NCBI GenBank assembly: GCA_031275955.1
Contig: JAISNZ010000018.1
Coordinates: 1 to 12,439, forward strand
DNA length: 12,439 nucleotides
Source of the DNA: Desulfovibrio sp.
Lineage (GTDB): Bacteria; Desulfobacterota; Desulfovibrionia; Desulfovibrionales; Desulfovibrionaceae
Direction: 5' to 3'
Below are positions 1 through 6,043 of this stretch, piece by piece. The position numbers were made by a program, and so were the translations under genes. Each line of letters starts with the position of its first letter. Position 1 is the first letter of the stretch. The notes beneath the pieces were generated by a model. The model had not been told where the DNA came from. It ran no database searches and saw only the letters and a list, made by a program, of their open reading frames with translations.

Positions 1-267
1 AGCGCCCTTGCCTTTCCCCATCCTGACTTCCAAGGGCTTGGAGGTGTAGGAATGGTCGGGAAAAACGCGGATCCAGACCTTGCCGCCGCGCCTGATGTGG
101 CGCATCATGGCGATCCGGGCCGCCTCAATCTGCTGGTTGGTCAGCTTGCCGTGTTCCAGGGCCTTCAGGGCGAAATCGCCGAAGGCGATATCCGCGCCCC
201 TCGTGGCCGGGCCCTTGATGCGGCCCTTTTGCAGCTTGCGAAATTTTGTTCTGGCAGGACTAAGCAT
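1..267 (-). CDS. rplP: 50S ribosomal protein L16, N-terminal part (cut by window edge)
   Basis: This is the first 89 codons of ribosomal protein L16, a large-subunit protein near the A site and central protuberance. The reverse strand from the ATG at 267 reads MLSPARTKFRKLQKGR..., then a typical L16 core with QIEAARIAMMRHIRRGGKVWIRVFPD and MGKGKGA at the edge. L16 is usually about 136 residues, so roughly 48 are missing; the reading frame is open to position 1. The start overlaps the end of rpsC by 8 nt (rpsC stop at 260-262). A GAGG Shine-Dalgarno lies inside rpsC, which suggests translational coupling. It follows rpsC as expected in the S10 operon; rpmC and rpsQ would normally come next, outside the window. 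Confidence 0.97.
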   Translation of the reverse strand, partial: MLSPARTKFRKLQKGRIKGPATRGADIAFGDFALKALEHGKLTNQQIEAARIAMMRHIRRGGKVWIRVFPDHSYTSKPLEVRMGKGKGA

Positions 268-907
268 GGTGCGCGACCTCGGTATCAAGAATTTCGCCCT
301 TGAAAATCCAGACCTTGACCCCGATAACGCCGTAGGTGGTCTTGGCCTCGGCATAGCCGTAGTCAATATCGGCCCGAAGGGTCTGCAGGGGCACCCGCCC
401 GTCGCGGTACCACTCGCTGCGGGCGATTTCCGCGCCCGCCAGCCGTCCGGCGCAGCCGATCTTTATGCCCTCGGCCCCGAATTTGCGGGCCATGGACACC
501 GTGCGTTTCATGGCCCGGCGGAAGGCCACGCGGCGCTCAAGCTGCTGGGCCACGTTTTCCGCCACAAGCTGGGCATCGACTTCCGGGCGGCGGATCTCGT
601 TGACCTCAATGGCGAATTCGCGGCTGAACCTCTTTTTCAGATCCGCGCGCAATTTTTCAATCTCCACTCCCTTCCGGCCGATGACAATGCCCGGACGGGC
701 AGTGGAAAGGATCAGCCGCACCTTGTCGCCGGGACGTTCGATTTCCAGCCTGGAAATGCCCGCGGAGTAAAGCAGTTTCTTGACATGCTCGCGGATGGAG
801 TGATCTTCATAGACGAAGGCAGGATACTCCTTTTTGCTGTACCAGCGGGACTGCCAGTTCTTGTTGTATCCGAGCCGGAATCCGAAGGGATTTACTTTTT
901 GACCCAT
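260..907 (-). CDS. rpsC: 30S ribosomal protein S3
   Basis: This is ribosomal protein S3 (215 aa), a small-subunit head protein that helps form the mRNA entry tunnel and its helicase activity. The start MGQKVNPFGFRLGYNKNWQS is diagnostic. A type II KH domain follows, with the RNA-binding GxxG loop seen as VIGRKG. The C-terminal S3 domain contains GCAGRLAGAEIARSEWYRDG and PLQTLRADIDYG. It is a little shorter than E. coli S3 (233 aa), having a shorter C-terminal tail, which is common. The ATG at 907 lies 6 nt after the rplV stop, with a GAGGA Shine-Dalgarno inside rplV. It is co-transcribed in the S10 operon. Confidence 0.98.
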   Translation of the reverse strand: MGQKVNPFGFRLGYNKNWQSRWYSKKEYPAFVYEDHSIREHVKKLLYSAGISRLEIERPGDKVRLILSTARPGIVIGRKGVEIEKLRADLKKRFSREFAIEVNEIRRPEVDAQLVAENVAQQLERRVAFRRAMKRTVSMARKFGAEGIKIGCAGRLAGAEIARSEWYRDGRVPLQTLRADIDYGYAEAKTTYGVIGVKVWIFKGEILDTEVAHHA

Positions 908-913
908 AGCGTT

Positions 914-1243
914 TTAGTCCTCGGCAAGAATGACGGTTATATGGCTGGTGCGCTTCTTGATCTGGGTGGCGCGGCCCTGGGCGCGGGGCAGAAAGCGTTT
1001 CCAGCTCGGGCCCTCGTTGACAATAACCCGCTTGACGTACAGATTGTCCGCATCCGCGGCGTATTCCTCGGCATTGCACAAGGCGGAGTAGAGAACCTGG
1101 CGGATAATGCCCCCGGCCTTCTGCGGGGTGAAGCGCAGAATATCCAGGGCCTTTTCCGCCGGACACCCCACCACGTTGGCCGCCACCAGACGGGCCTTGC
1201 GCGGCGAGACCCGCACGGCTTTCAGCGTCGCTTTTGCTTCCAT
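914..1243 (-). CDS. rplV: 50S ribosomal protein L22
   Basis: This is ribosomal protein L22 (109 aa), whose long beta-hairpin lines the peptide exit tunnel. Visible family features are RVSPRKARLVA near the N-terminus, the ALCNAEE helix, and the C-terminal hairpin with RAQGRATQIKKRTSHITV. Its length matches the family (about 110). A GGGAGG Shine-Dalgarno precedes the ATG at 1243. It sits between rpsS (9 nt gap) and rpsC (6 nt gap), the canonical S10-operon position. Confidence 0.98.
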   Translation of the reverse strand: MEAKATLKAVRVSPRKARLVAANVVGCPAEKALDILRFTPQKAGGIIRQVLYSALCNAEEYAADADNLYVKRVIVNEGPSWKRFLPRAQGRATQIKKRTSHITVILAED

Positions 1244-1252
1244 GCCCCCTCC

Positions 1253-1534
1253 CTACTTCCTGGCCTTGGTCTTCCTGTCCGCGGCATGGCCGTGGAAGAC
1301 GCGGGTGGCGGAAAATTCGCCCAGCTTGTGCCCCACCATATTTTCGGTGACAAAGACGGGAATGAATTTCTTGCCGTTATGCACGGCAAAGGTCAGCCCC
1401 ACCATCTCCGGCAGGACGGTGGACCGGCGCGACCAGGTTTTGATCACGCGGCGATCATTGTTGGCTGTGGCCGCCTCCACCTTCCGGAACAGATGGTCGT
1501 CGATATAGGGACCTTTTTTCAGCGATCTCGGCAT
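1253..1534 (-). CDS. rpsS: 30S ribosomal protein S19
   Basis: This is ribosomal protein S19 (93 aa), which pairs with S13 in the head of the small subunit and contacts the A-site region. Diagnostic segments are MPRSLKKGPYIDDHLFRKVE, IKTWSRRSTVLPEMVG and MVGHKLGEFSATRVFHGH. The length is normal. The ATG at 1534 has an AGGAG Shine-Dalgarno 8 nt upstream, close to the rplB stop at 1548-1550. It lies between rplB and rplV, as in almost all bacteria. Confidence 0.98.
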   Translation of the reverse strand: MPRSLKKGPYIDDHLFRKVEAATANNDRRVIKTWSRRSTVLPEMVGLTFAVHNGKKFIPVFVTENMVGHKLGEFSATRVFHGHAADRKTKARK

Positions 1535-1547
1535 TGGGCACTCCTAC

Positions 1548-2372
1548 CTACTTCCGCCGGGTTATAATCAGCTTGGAAGACGCTTTTTTCCGATCCCGGG
1601 TCTTGTAGCCCTTTGTGGGCACACCCCAGGGGGTTACCGGGTGGCGGCCGCCCGAACTCCTGCCTTCGCCGCCGCCCAGGGGGTGATCGACAGGATTCAT
1701 AGCCACGCCGCGCACCTTGGGCCTCCGGCCCAGCCAGCGGTTGCGGCCGGCCTTGCCCAGGGAAATATTCTCATGCTGGATATTGCCCACCTGGCCCACA
1801 GAGGCCCTGCCCGCGGCCAGCACCTTGCGCACTTCGCCCGAAGGCATGCGCAAAAGGACGTACTTGCCCTCTTTGGCGATGAGCTGGGCGTAGGCCCCGG
1901 CGGAACGGCAGAACTGCCCGCCCTTGCCGGGGTGGAGCTCCACGTTGTGCACGAGGGTGCCCACGGGAATGCGCGCCAGGGGCAGGGCGTTGCCGGGCTT
2001 GATGTCCGCCCCGTCGCCGGCTACGATGGCATCGCCGACCTTGAGGCCGACCGGGGCCAGAATGTACCTCTTCTCGCCGTCGGCATAGCGCAGGAGAGCG
2101 ATGCGCGCCGTGCGGTTGGGATCGTATTCGATGCCCAGCACGCGGGCGGCCACGTCCAGCTTGTCGCGCCGGAAATCGATCATGCGGTACAGGCGCTTGT
2201 GCCCGCCGCCGCGGCGGCGGCTGGTGATGCGGCCGTTATTGTTGCGCCCGGCCTTGCGGGGAAGCCCGGAAACAAGCGAACGCTCCGGACGCGCCGCCGT
2301 GAGGTCCTCAAAGGAGGAAACCGTCTGGAAACGGCGCCCGGCGGAGGTGGGTTTCAGCTTACGGATGGACAT
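1548..2372 (-). CDS. rplB: 50S ribosomal protein L2
   Basis: This is ribosomal protein L2 (274 aa), one of the most conserved large-subunit proteins, needed for subunit association and close to the peptidyl-transferase centre. The N-terminal domain holds GRNNNGRITSRRRGGGHKR. The C-terminal domain holds AMNPVDHPLGGGEGRSSGG, including the conserved His of the VDHP motif. The second position after this Pro is Leu where E. coli has His, a substitution I regard as ordinary in this group. The protein ends in a basic tail, SKLIITRRK. The ATG at 2372 follows the rplW stop by only 3 nt, so its ribosome-binding site lies inside rplW and coupling is likely. Confidence 0.98.
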   Translation of the reverse strand: MSIRKLKPTSAGRRFQTVSSFEDLTAARPERSLVSGLPRKAGRNNNGRITSRRRGGGHKRLYRMIDFRRDKLDVAARVLGIEYDPNRTARIALLRYADGEKRYILAPVGLKVGDAIVAGDGADIKPGNALPLARIPVGTLVHNVELHPGKGGQFCRSAGAYAQLIAKEGKYVLLRMPSGEVRKVLAAGRASVGQVGNIQHENISLGKAGRNRWLGRRPKVRGVAMNPVDHPLGGGEGRSSGGRHPVTPWGVPTKGYKTRDRKKASSKLIITRRK

Positions 2373-2375
2373 GCC

Positions 2376-2690
2376 TTACACTCCCTCGAAAAACTCGATC
2401 TTGCTGCCGGCGGCCAGGGTGACGTAGGCCTTCTTGCTGCCGGGCGTCAGGCCGCGCTGGCGCTTGCGGCCCCGGCTGAAAATCCGGGAACGGGGCTTTT
2501 TCACCACAACGTTCACAGCCTCCACCGTGACGGCGAAGGCGTCCTCGACAGCCTTGCGGATCTGAAATTTGTTGGCCTTCCTGTCGACAAAGAAGGCCAC
2601 CTTGGTACGCCCTTCTTTATCGGCCGTTTCCTTCAGAAAAGTCCCCTTTTCGGAAACCAGGGGACGGAGGAGAATCCGGGAATAGTCCAT
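2376..2690 (-). CDS. rplW: 50S ribosomal protein L23
   Basis: This is ribosomal protein L23 (104 aa), located at the peptide tunnel exit, where it is the docking site for trigger factor and SRP. Seen in the sequence are an N-terminal LLRPLVSEKGTFL motif, FFVDRKANKFQIRKAVEDAF (the usual 'V...ANK.I..AVE' signature) and the basic loop RSRIFSRGRKRQRGLTPGSKK. The length is slightly above the family norm of 95-100. An AGAGG Shine-Dalgarno precedes the ATG at 2690. It is separated from rplD by 9 nt. Confidence 0.97.
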   Translation of the reverse strand: MDYSRILLRPLVSEKGTFLKETADKEGRTKVAFFVDRKANKFQIRKAVEDAFAVTVEAVNVVVKKPRSRIFSRGRKRQRGLTPGSKKAYVTLAAGSKIEFFEGV

Positions 2691-2699
2691 GCTGACCTC

Positions 2700-3323
2700 T
2701 CAGGCGGAAAGCCGCGCCACAACGCGCTCCAGGGCGTCTTCAAGCACAACCAGATGGGGATGGTTGAGGACTTCGTAAACATTCAACTGATCCGGGGTGC
2801 AGAGCCGGAAACCGGGAAGGTTGCGGGCGCTCCGGGTCAGGGCCTCATCCTCGCCGCTGGTCACCAGCAGGGTCTTGCCGAGCCCCAGCGCCTCCCGCAC
2901 CCTGGCCGCGTGCCTTGTCCTGGCTTCGGGCAGGACGATCTCCTTGAGAACCAGAAGCCCGCCCGCGGCCAAACGGGCGGAAAGGGCCATCTTGAGGGCC
3001 AGACGCCGGATCTTCTTGTTCACCTTGAAGGAATAATCGCGCGGCTGCGGGCCGAAAACAACGGCCCCCCCCCTCCAGACCGGGGAGATGCCGGAGCCCG
3101 AACGCGCGCGGCCGGTGCCCTTCTGGCGCCAGGGTTTGGCCCCGCCGCCCTTCATCCGGGAACGGGTAAGGGTGGAATGGGTCCCCGCCCGCCATTCGGC
3201 GCGCGCGGCGCGCACCACCAGGTTGAGGATCTCGGGCCGCACCGGCACTTCAAAAATTTCAGGGGCAAGGGTGACGCTGCCGGTCTGCCGCTTTTCCTGA
3301 TCGTATACGCTGACCTCTGCCAT
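2700..3323 (-). CDS. rplD: 50S ribosomal protein L4
   Basis: This is ribosomal protein L4 (207 aa), a tunnel-wall protein which in E. coli also represses its own S10 operon. The long loop is clear: GGGAKPWRQKGTGRARSG, then SPVWRGGAVVFGPQPRDYSF. I chose the ATG at 3323 (MAEVSVYDQEK). The frame extends upstream to a GTG at 3332, but the G-rich Shine-Dalgarno (AGGGGGG) would then touch the start codon, whereas it sits well before the ATG. The rplC stop at 3337-3339 is just upstream. The sequence does not show whether this L4 regulates the operon; E. coli-type L4 leader control is known mainly in gammaproteobacteria. Confidence 0.97.
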   Translation of the reverse strand: MAEVSVYDQEKRQTGSVTLAPEIFEVPVRPEILNLVVRAARAEWRAGTHSTLTRSRMKGGGAKPWRQKGTGRARSGSGISPVWRGGAVVFGPQPRDYSFKVNKKIRRLALKMALSARLAAGGLLVLKEIVLPEARTRHAARVREALGLGKTLLVTSGEDEALTRSARNLPGFRLCTPDQLNVYEVLNHPHLVVLEDALERVVARLSA

Positions 3324-3336
3324 GAGCTTCACCCCC

Positions 3337-3966
3337 CTACTGCTTGCGCACCAGGACCAGACCCAGCCGGGGGCCGGGCACGGCGCCCCTGAGCAGGATC
3401 ACGTTCTCGTCCGGGCGGACGGCGACAACCTGAAGGCTCTGGGCCGTCACCCGCCTCGCCCCCAGGCGCCCGGCCATTTTCTTGCCTTTCCAGACCTTGC
3501 CGGGCTCGGTGTTATTGCCGATGCCGCCCGCGTTGCGATGGACCTTTTCCGCCCCGTGAGTGGCGTTCGCTCCCCGGAAATTCCAGCGTTTCATAACGCC
3601 GGCCGTTCCCTTGCCGATGCTCCGGCCCGTCACCTTGACAAATTCGCCGGGCGCAAAGACCGTGGCGTCCAGGACGTCCCCCACGGCGTAAGAAGAAGGG
3701 CCTTCCAGGCGAATTTCCCGCAAATGGCGGAAATACCCCTGGCCGGCTTTTTCGAAATGCCCCGCAAGGGGCCTGGTGACACGCTTTTTACTGTCCTGGC
3801 CGAAAGCGAGCTGCAGGGCGTGGTATCCGTCCTTCCCGGCGTCTTTCACCTGGATGACGGGACAGGGACCCGCCTGGATCACCGTGACCGCGACGGCGCT
3901 GCCGTCGCTGGCGAAGATCCGGGTCATGCCGAGCTTGCGGCCCAAGATTCCCATTTTTTCCGCCAT
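3337..3966 (-). CDS. rplC: 50S ribosomal protein L3
   Basis: This is ribosomal protein L3 (209 aa), an early-assembling large-subunit protein reaching toward the peptidyl-transferase centre. It begins MAEKMGILGRKLGMTRIFAS and carries GTAGVMKRWNFRGANATHG, KVHRNAGGIGNNTEPG and KGKKMAGRLG. The open frame extends upstream to 4122, but that part overlaps rpsJ and is not L3-like. The ATG at 3966 has an AGGAG upstream that overlaps the end of rpsJ. In E. coli a Gln in the GQNQTPG segment is methylated by PrmB; the aligned segment here, GNNTEPG, has no Gln, so that modification is not expected (alignment from memory). Confidence 0.97.
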   Translation of the reverse strand: MAEKMGILGRKLGMTRIFASDGSAVAVTVIQAGPCPVIQVKDAGKDGYHALQLAFGQDSKKRVTRPLAGHFEKAGQGYFRHLREIRLEGPSSYAVGDVLDATVFAPGEFVKVTGRSIGKGTAGVMKRWNFRGANATHGAEKVHRNAGGIGNNTEPGKVWKGKKMAGRLGARRVTAQSLQVVAVRPDENVILLRGAVPGPRLGLVLVRKQ

Positions 3967-3979
3967 GACATCCCCGCTC

Positions 3980-4297
3980 CTAGAGCTTGATTTCCACGTC
4001 GACTCCCGCGGGCAGGGAAAGCCTGCCCAGGGCGTCCACAGTTTGCTGGGTGGGCTCAAGAATGTCCACCAGCCGCTTGTGAACGCGCATCTCAAACTGC
4101 TCCCGGGACTTCTTGTCCACATGGACGCTACGGTTCACGGTATATTTATGGATATTCGTGGGCAGGGGAATGGGCCCCGCTATGCCGGCGCCGGTATTGC
4201 GGGCCGTGTCCACAATCTCCGAAACAGCTTTGTCCAGAATGCGGTAATCATACGCCCTGAGCTTGATCCTGATGCGATCGCTGCTGACTGTCGTCAT
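3980..4297 (-). CDS. rpsJ: 30S ribosomal protein S10
   Basis: This is ribosomal protein S10 (105 aa), a small-subunit head protein that also partners NusB in transcription antitermination. Diagnostic segments are RIRIKLRAYDYRILDKAV, GPIPLPTNIHKYTVNRS and REQFEMRVHKRLVDI. I chose the ATG at 4297 (MTTVSSDR). The frame also has a GTG at 4306, but the GGAG Shine-Dalgarno 8 nt before the ATG fits the ATG better. It is the first gene of the S10 operon. An intrinsic-terminator-like structure lies immediately upstream in its leader (4315-4380), so its transcription may be attenuated. Confidence 0.98.
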   Translation of the reverse strand: MTTVSSDRIRIKLRAYDYRILDKAVSEIVDTARNTGAGIAGPIPLPTNIHKYTVNRSVHVDKKSREQFEMRVHKRLVDILEPTQQTVDALGRLSLPAGVDVEIKL

Positions 4298-4682
4298 CGT
4301 CTCCACTCCGTCATAAAAGAAAAAAGGCTGACTTTAACGATCCCTTTCCTGTCCACGCGATCGCCCGCCCAAGGTCAGCCCGCTCCGGAACGGATTCCGG
4401 CGCACGGATCCGCAAGGCCCCGGGCGAGACAAACCGCCTTGCCCGGACGGCGCCGGCCCTGAAAACAGGAGCCGGTACAGCGCCGCAAAACCCAAAACGC
4501 GGGCCCGCAACTATCAAACCTGATTGGCGTAGTACAACCAAGCGCGTTGAGAGCGGACTTGATCCGCCCTGTCCGCCCCGGTGGGGGGAGGAAACACCGG
4601 ACGCCGGCAAGCGCCGCCGCGAAGCGGCCGCCTCCCAGGAGCGGGCAAAAAGCCGCGATCCGGACTCCGGCCGTCAGCGCGA
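4298..4682 (-). other. Long structured 5' leader of the S10 operon
   Basis: No credible gene lies in this stretch. If transcription starts about 7 nt beyond the predicted -10 box, the rpsJ mRNA has a leader of about 385 nt. Visible structures are a hairpin at 4550-4570 (GCGGA/TCCGC core), a perfect 6-bp hairpin CCGGAA-CGGA-TTCCGG at 4385-4400, and two overlapping pairings, 4420-4425 with 4441-4446 and 4413-4418 with 4436-4441. The terminator-like hairpin at 4315-4380 is described separately. A TTG-initiated 99-codon frame (4311-4610) crosses it but has no Shine-Dalgarno and no recognisable protein character. A less GC-rich pocket around 4505-4550 could hide a second, weaker promoter, which I cannot establish. 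Confidence 0.55.
4315..4380 (-). terminator. Intrinsic terminator in the S10 leader (candidate attenuator)
   Basis: In the minus-strand transcript GGCTGACCTT (4371-4380) pairs with AAAGTCAGCC (4326-4335), 10 bp with one G-U pair. A second, inner 5-bp stem (CGATC/GATCG, 4359-4363 with 4338-4342) lies inside the loop. The stem is followed directly by TTTTTTCTTTT (4315-4325). The rpsJ ATG is only about 17 nt further on. There is no minus-strand gene upstream for it to terminate, so an attenuator of the S10 operon's own leader is the natural reading. Confidence 0.7.
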
Positions 4683-4688
4683 AGGGTG

Positions 4689-4740
4689 TTCTTACACCCC
4701 CGCAAGCCGGGGGTCAAGTCTTTTTGTAAATTTTTTTGCC
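4689..4740 (-). promoter_or_regulatory. Predicted sigma-70 promoter of the S10 operon, with UP-like element
   Basis: On the minus strand TTGACC (4712-4717) is followed after exactly 17 nt by TAAGAA (4689-4694), preceded by TG. Immediately upstream is an A/T tract at 4718-4740, GCAAAAAAATTTACAAAAAG, which closely resembles the UP elements that bind the RNA polymerase alpha subunit at ribosomal promoters. The discriminator after the -10 (CACCCTTCG) is GC-rich, as in stringently controlled promoters. The -35 match is strong; the -10 is only 3 of 6. Confidence 0.65.
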
Positions 4741-4769
4741 CCCCGCCGGCCGGAATCCGTCCCGCCCTC

Positions 4770-4798
4770 TTGACCGCGTTCTTCCTCCGGGGTATGAC
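4770..4798 (+). promoter_or_regulatory. Predicted sigma-70 promoter of greA
   Basis: TTGACC (4770-4775), a 17-nt spacer, then TATGAC (4793-4798). The predicted start is near 4805, giving a leader of about 115 nt before the greA ATG. It diverges from the S10 promoter with about 50 bp between the two -35 boxes, so the A/T tract at 4718-4740 lies between them. No other plus-strand promoter of this quality is visible before roo, so it may drive greA, dfx, rub and roo together. Confidence 0.6.
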
Positions 4799-4841
4799 GA
4801 AATGGACGCAACTTGCGGGAAAATCCGGATGAGGGCGGTTC

Positions 4842-4875
4842 CAGGAGCGATGGAGATCGCTTCTGTTTTTTTCTT
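4842..4875 (+). terminator. Intrinsic terminator inside the greA leader (GraL-like attenuator)
   Basis: CAGGAGCGAT (4842-4851) pairs completely with ATCGCTTCTG (4856-4865), 10 bp with one G-U, around the tetraloop GGAG. Seven T residues (4866-4872) and CTT follow. This is a textbook intrinsic terminator, but it lies between the predicted greA promoter and its ATG and has no gene in front of it. It should release a short RNA of about 65-70 nt from a fraction of transcripts. E. coli greA is known to have a leader terminator that yields the GraL short RNAs. Confidence 0.75.
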
Positions 4876-4919
4876 CCCCCTCCTCCCCCCCGCAAAAAGT
4901 CTTCGGAAAAGGAACTGTC

Positions 4920-5420
4920 ATGGAACGCATCCCCATTTCGGCGGAAGGCTACGCCTGCGTGAAGGCGGAACTGGAACGGCTGAAAAGCGAACGCCCCGCC
5001 GTCATTGAGGCCATCCGCGAGGCCCGCGAAGAGGGCGACCTCAGCGAAAACGCCGGCTACGACGCCACCAGGGAACGCCAGAGCCTGCTGGAAGCCAGGA
5101 TCGCCTATATCGAATCCCGGATGCCCTGGTATAACGTGGTGAATCTTTCCTCCATGGGCGGCGACAAGGTCATTTTCGGCGCCACGGTGCGCCTCGCCGA
5201 TCTTGATACGGGAAAGGAACGCCTGTATACTCTCCTGGGCCCGGATGAAACCGATTTCGTCCCCAGGGACAAAGGGGCCGTTTCCGTATATTCTCCTGTG
5301 GGCCGCGCCCTGCTCGGCAAGGAGGTTGGCGACGAAATCTCTGTAGATGCCCCGCGCGGAAAGATCCACTACGAGATCATCGAGATCCTTTTTCAGGATC
5401 CGATCGTCAAGCCCAGGTGA
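4920..5420 (+). CDS. greA: Transcription elongation factor GreA
   Basis: This is GreA (166 aa), which enters the secondary channel of RNA polymerase and stimulates cleavage of backtracked transcripts. The N-terminal coiled coil (about residues 1-75) carries the tip motif REEGDLSENAGYDATRERQ. Its acidic residues D40 and E43 correspond to the catalytic tip residues of E. coli GreA. The C-terminal FKBP-like domain ends with YSPVGRALLGKEVGDEISVDAP, typical of the family (about 158 aa). The ATG at 4920 has AAGGA 6 nt upstream. It sits between the S10 operon and dfx, an unusual neighbourhood. Its leader contains an intrinsic terminator, so it is probably attenuated. Confidence 0.96.
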   Translation: MERIPISAEGYACVKAELERLKSERPAVIEAIREAREEGDLSENAGYDATRERQSLLEARIAYIESRMPWYNVVNLSSMGGDKVIFGATVRLADLDTGKERLYTLLGPDETDFVPRDKGAVSVYSPVGRALLGKEVGDEISVDAPRGKIHYEIIEILFQDPIVKPR

Positions 5421-5427
5421 TCTTTCC

Positions 5428-5467
5428 GGGCGCTTTCCCTTTGGAGGCGCCCCTTGCGCGCTTTTTT
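5428..5467 (+). terminator. Hairpin and T-run between greA and dfx, possible weak terminator
   Basis: GGGCGC (5428-5433) pairs with GCGCCC (5447-5452), and wobble pairs extend the stem inward. A run of six T residues follows only at 5462-5467, 9 nt beyond the stem. The gap makes it a poor classical terminator. It may give partial termination or mark a processing site in the 77-nt greA-dfx spacer. I see no convincing promoter for dfx here. Confidence 0.35.
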
Positions 5468-5497
5468 CCTTAATCTCGCTTTTGACTGGAGGACTCC

Positions 5498-5872
5498 ATG
5501 TCTCAGACCCTTGATGTGTTCAAATGTGAAGAATGCGGCAATCTCCTTGAGCTTCTGCATGTCGGCGGCGGTCCCCTGACCTGCTGCGGCCAGCCCATGA
5601 AACTGATGAAAGAAGGCACCACGGACGGCGCCAGGGAAAAACATGTCCCGGTGGTGGAAAAGACAGCCGGCGGCTACAAGGTCAAGGTCGGTTCCGTGCC
5701 CCATCCCATGGAAGAGAAGCATTTCATCCAATGGATCGAACTTGTCGCGGACGGCGTGTCCTACACCCGCTTCCTCAAGCCGGGCGCCCCGGCCGAAGCC
5801 GAGTTCGCCCTCACGGCCGGCGCGGTCTACGCGCGTGAATACTGTAACCTGCATGGACACTGGAAGTCCTGA
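5498..5872 (+). CDS. dfx: Desulfoferrodoxin (two-iron superoxide reductase)
   Basis: Desulfoferrodoxin (124 aa), also called rbo, reduces superoxide to hydrogen peroxide in the cytoplasm using electrons from rubredoxin. The N-terminal desulforedoxin domain has the Fe(Cys)4 centre I ligands C10, C13, C29 and C30. The catalytic neelaredoxin-like domain has centre II ligands H49, H69, H75, C116 and H119, plus E47 and K48, the residues that serve as sixth ligand and proton/charge partner. All positions match remembered Desulfovibrio numbering, so the protein should be active and of class I. GGAGG lies 5 nt before the ATG. Rubredoxin starts 12 nt after its stop, the classic rbo-rub arrangement. 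Confidence 0.97.
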   Translation: MSQTLDVFKCEECGNLLELLHVGGGPLTCCGQPMKLMKEGTTDGAREKHVPVVEKTAGGYKVKVGSVPHPMEEKHFIQWIELVADGVSYTRFLKPGAPAEAEFALTAGAVYAREYCNLHGHWKS

Positions 5873-5884
5873 AGAGAGTCCGCC

Positions 5885-6043
5885 ATGAAAAAACATGTCT
5901 GCAGCCTTTGCGGCTATGTATACGATCCGGCCCAGGGCGATCCGGACGGCGGCATCGCCCCCGGCACAGCCTTCAACTCCCTGCCCGGTTCCTGGGTCTG
6001 CCCCGTCTGCGGCGCCTCCAAGGCGGATTTCAAACCGGCCTAG
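5885..6043 (+). CDS. rub: Rubredoxin
   Basis: This is rubredoxin (52 aa), a small one-iron electron carrier. It begins MKKHVCSLCGYVYDP and ends VCPVCGASKADFKPA. The four iron ligands are C6, C9, C39 and C42 in two CxxCG knuckles, and the length equals that of Desulfovibrio rubredoxins. It lies between dfx and roo and is the expected electron donor to both products: superoxide reductase and the oxygen-reducing flavodiiron protein. Its Shine-Dalgarno is weak (GAAGAGAG), and the 12-nt gap to dfx suggests translation coupled to dfx. A strong GC hairpin follows its stop codon. Confidence 0.97.
   Translation: MKKHVCSLCGYVYDPAQGDPDGGIAPGTAFNSLPGSWVCPVCGASKADFKPA

Noticed and set aside
80..3392. Long plus-strand open frames (80-1567 and 1641-3392) opposite the S10 operon
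   Set aside because: They are antisense shadows of rpsC-rplV-rpsS and rplB-rplW-rplD, have no ribosome-binding site and read as low-meaning Gly/Ala/His-rich sequence.
4311..4610. A 99-codon minus-strand frame in the S10 leader as a possible leader peptide
   Set aside because: It starts with TTG, has no Shine-Dalgarno and shows no protein-like pattern. It is more likely chance in GC-rich leader DNA.
4695..4732. A plus-strand terminator formed by ACCCCCG/CGGGGGT followed by T-rich DNA
   Set aside because: No plus-strand gene precedes it and several bases separate the stem from the T-run. It overlaps the S10 promoter, which explains the sequence better.
4692..5369. A 225-codon minus-strand frame overlapping greA and its leader
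   Set aside because: It is a shadow of greA. The plus-strand GreA reading has all family motifs.
5421..5497. A PerR- or Fur-type operator or a separate promoter for dfx
   Set aside because: I found no AT-rich palindrome of the PerR/Fur type and no -35/-10 pair with acceptable spacing in the greA-dfx spacer.
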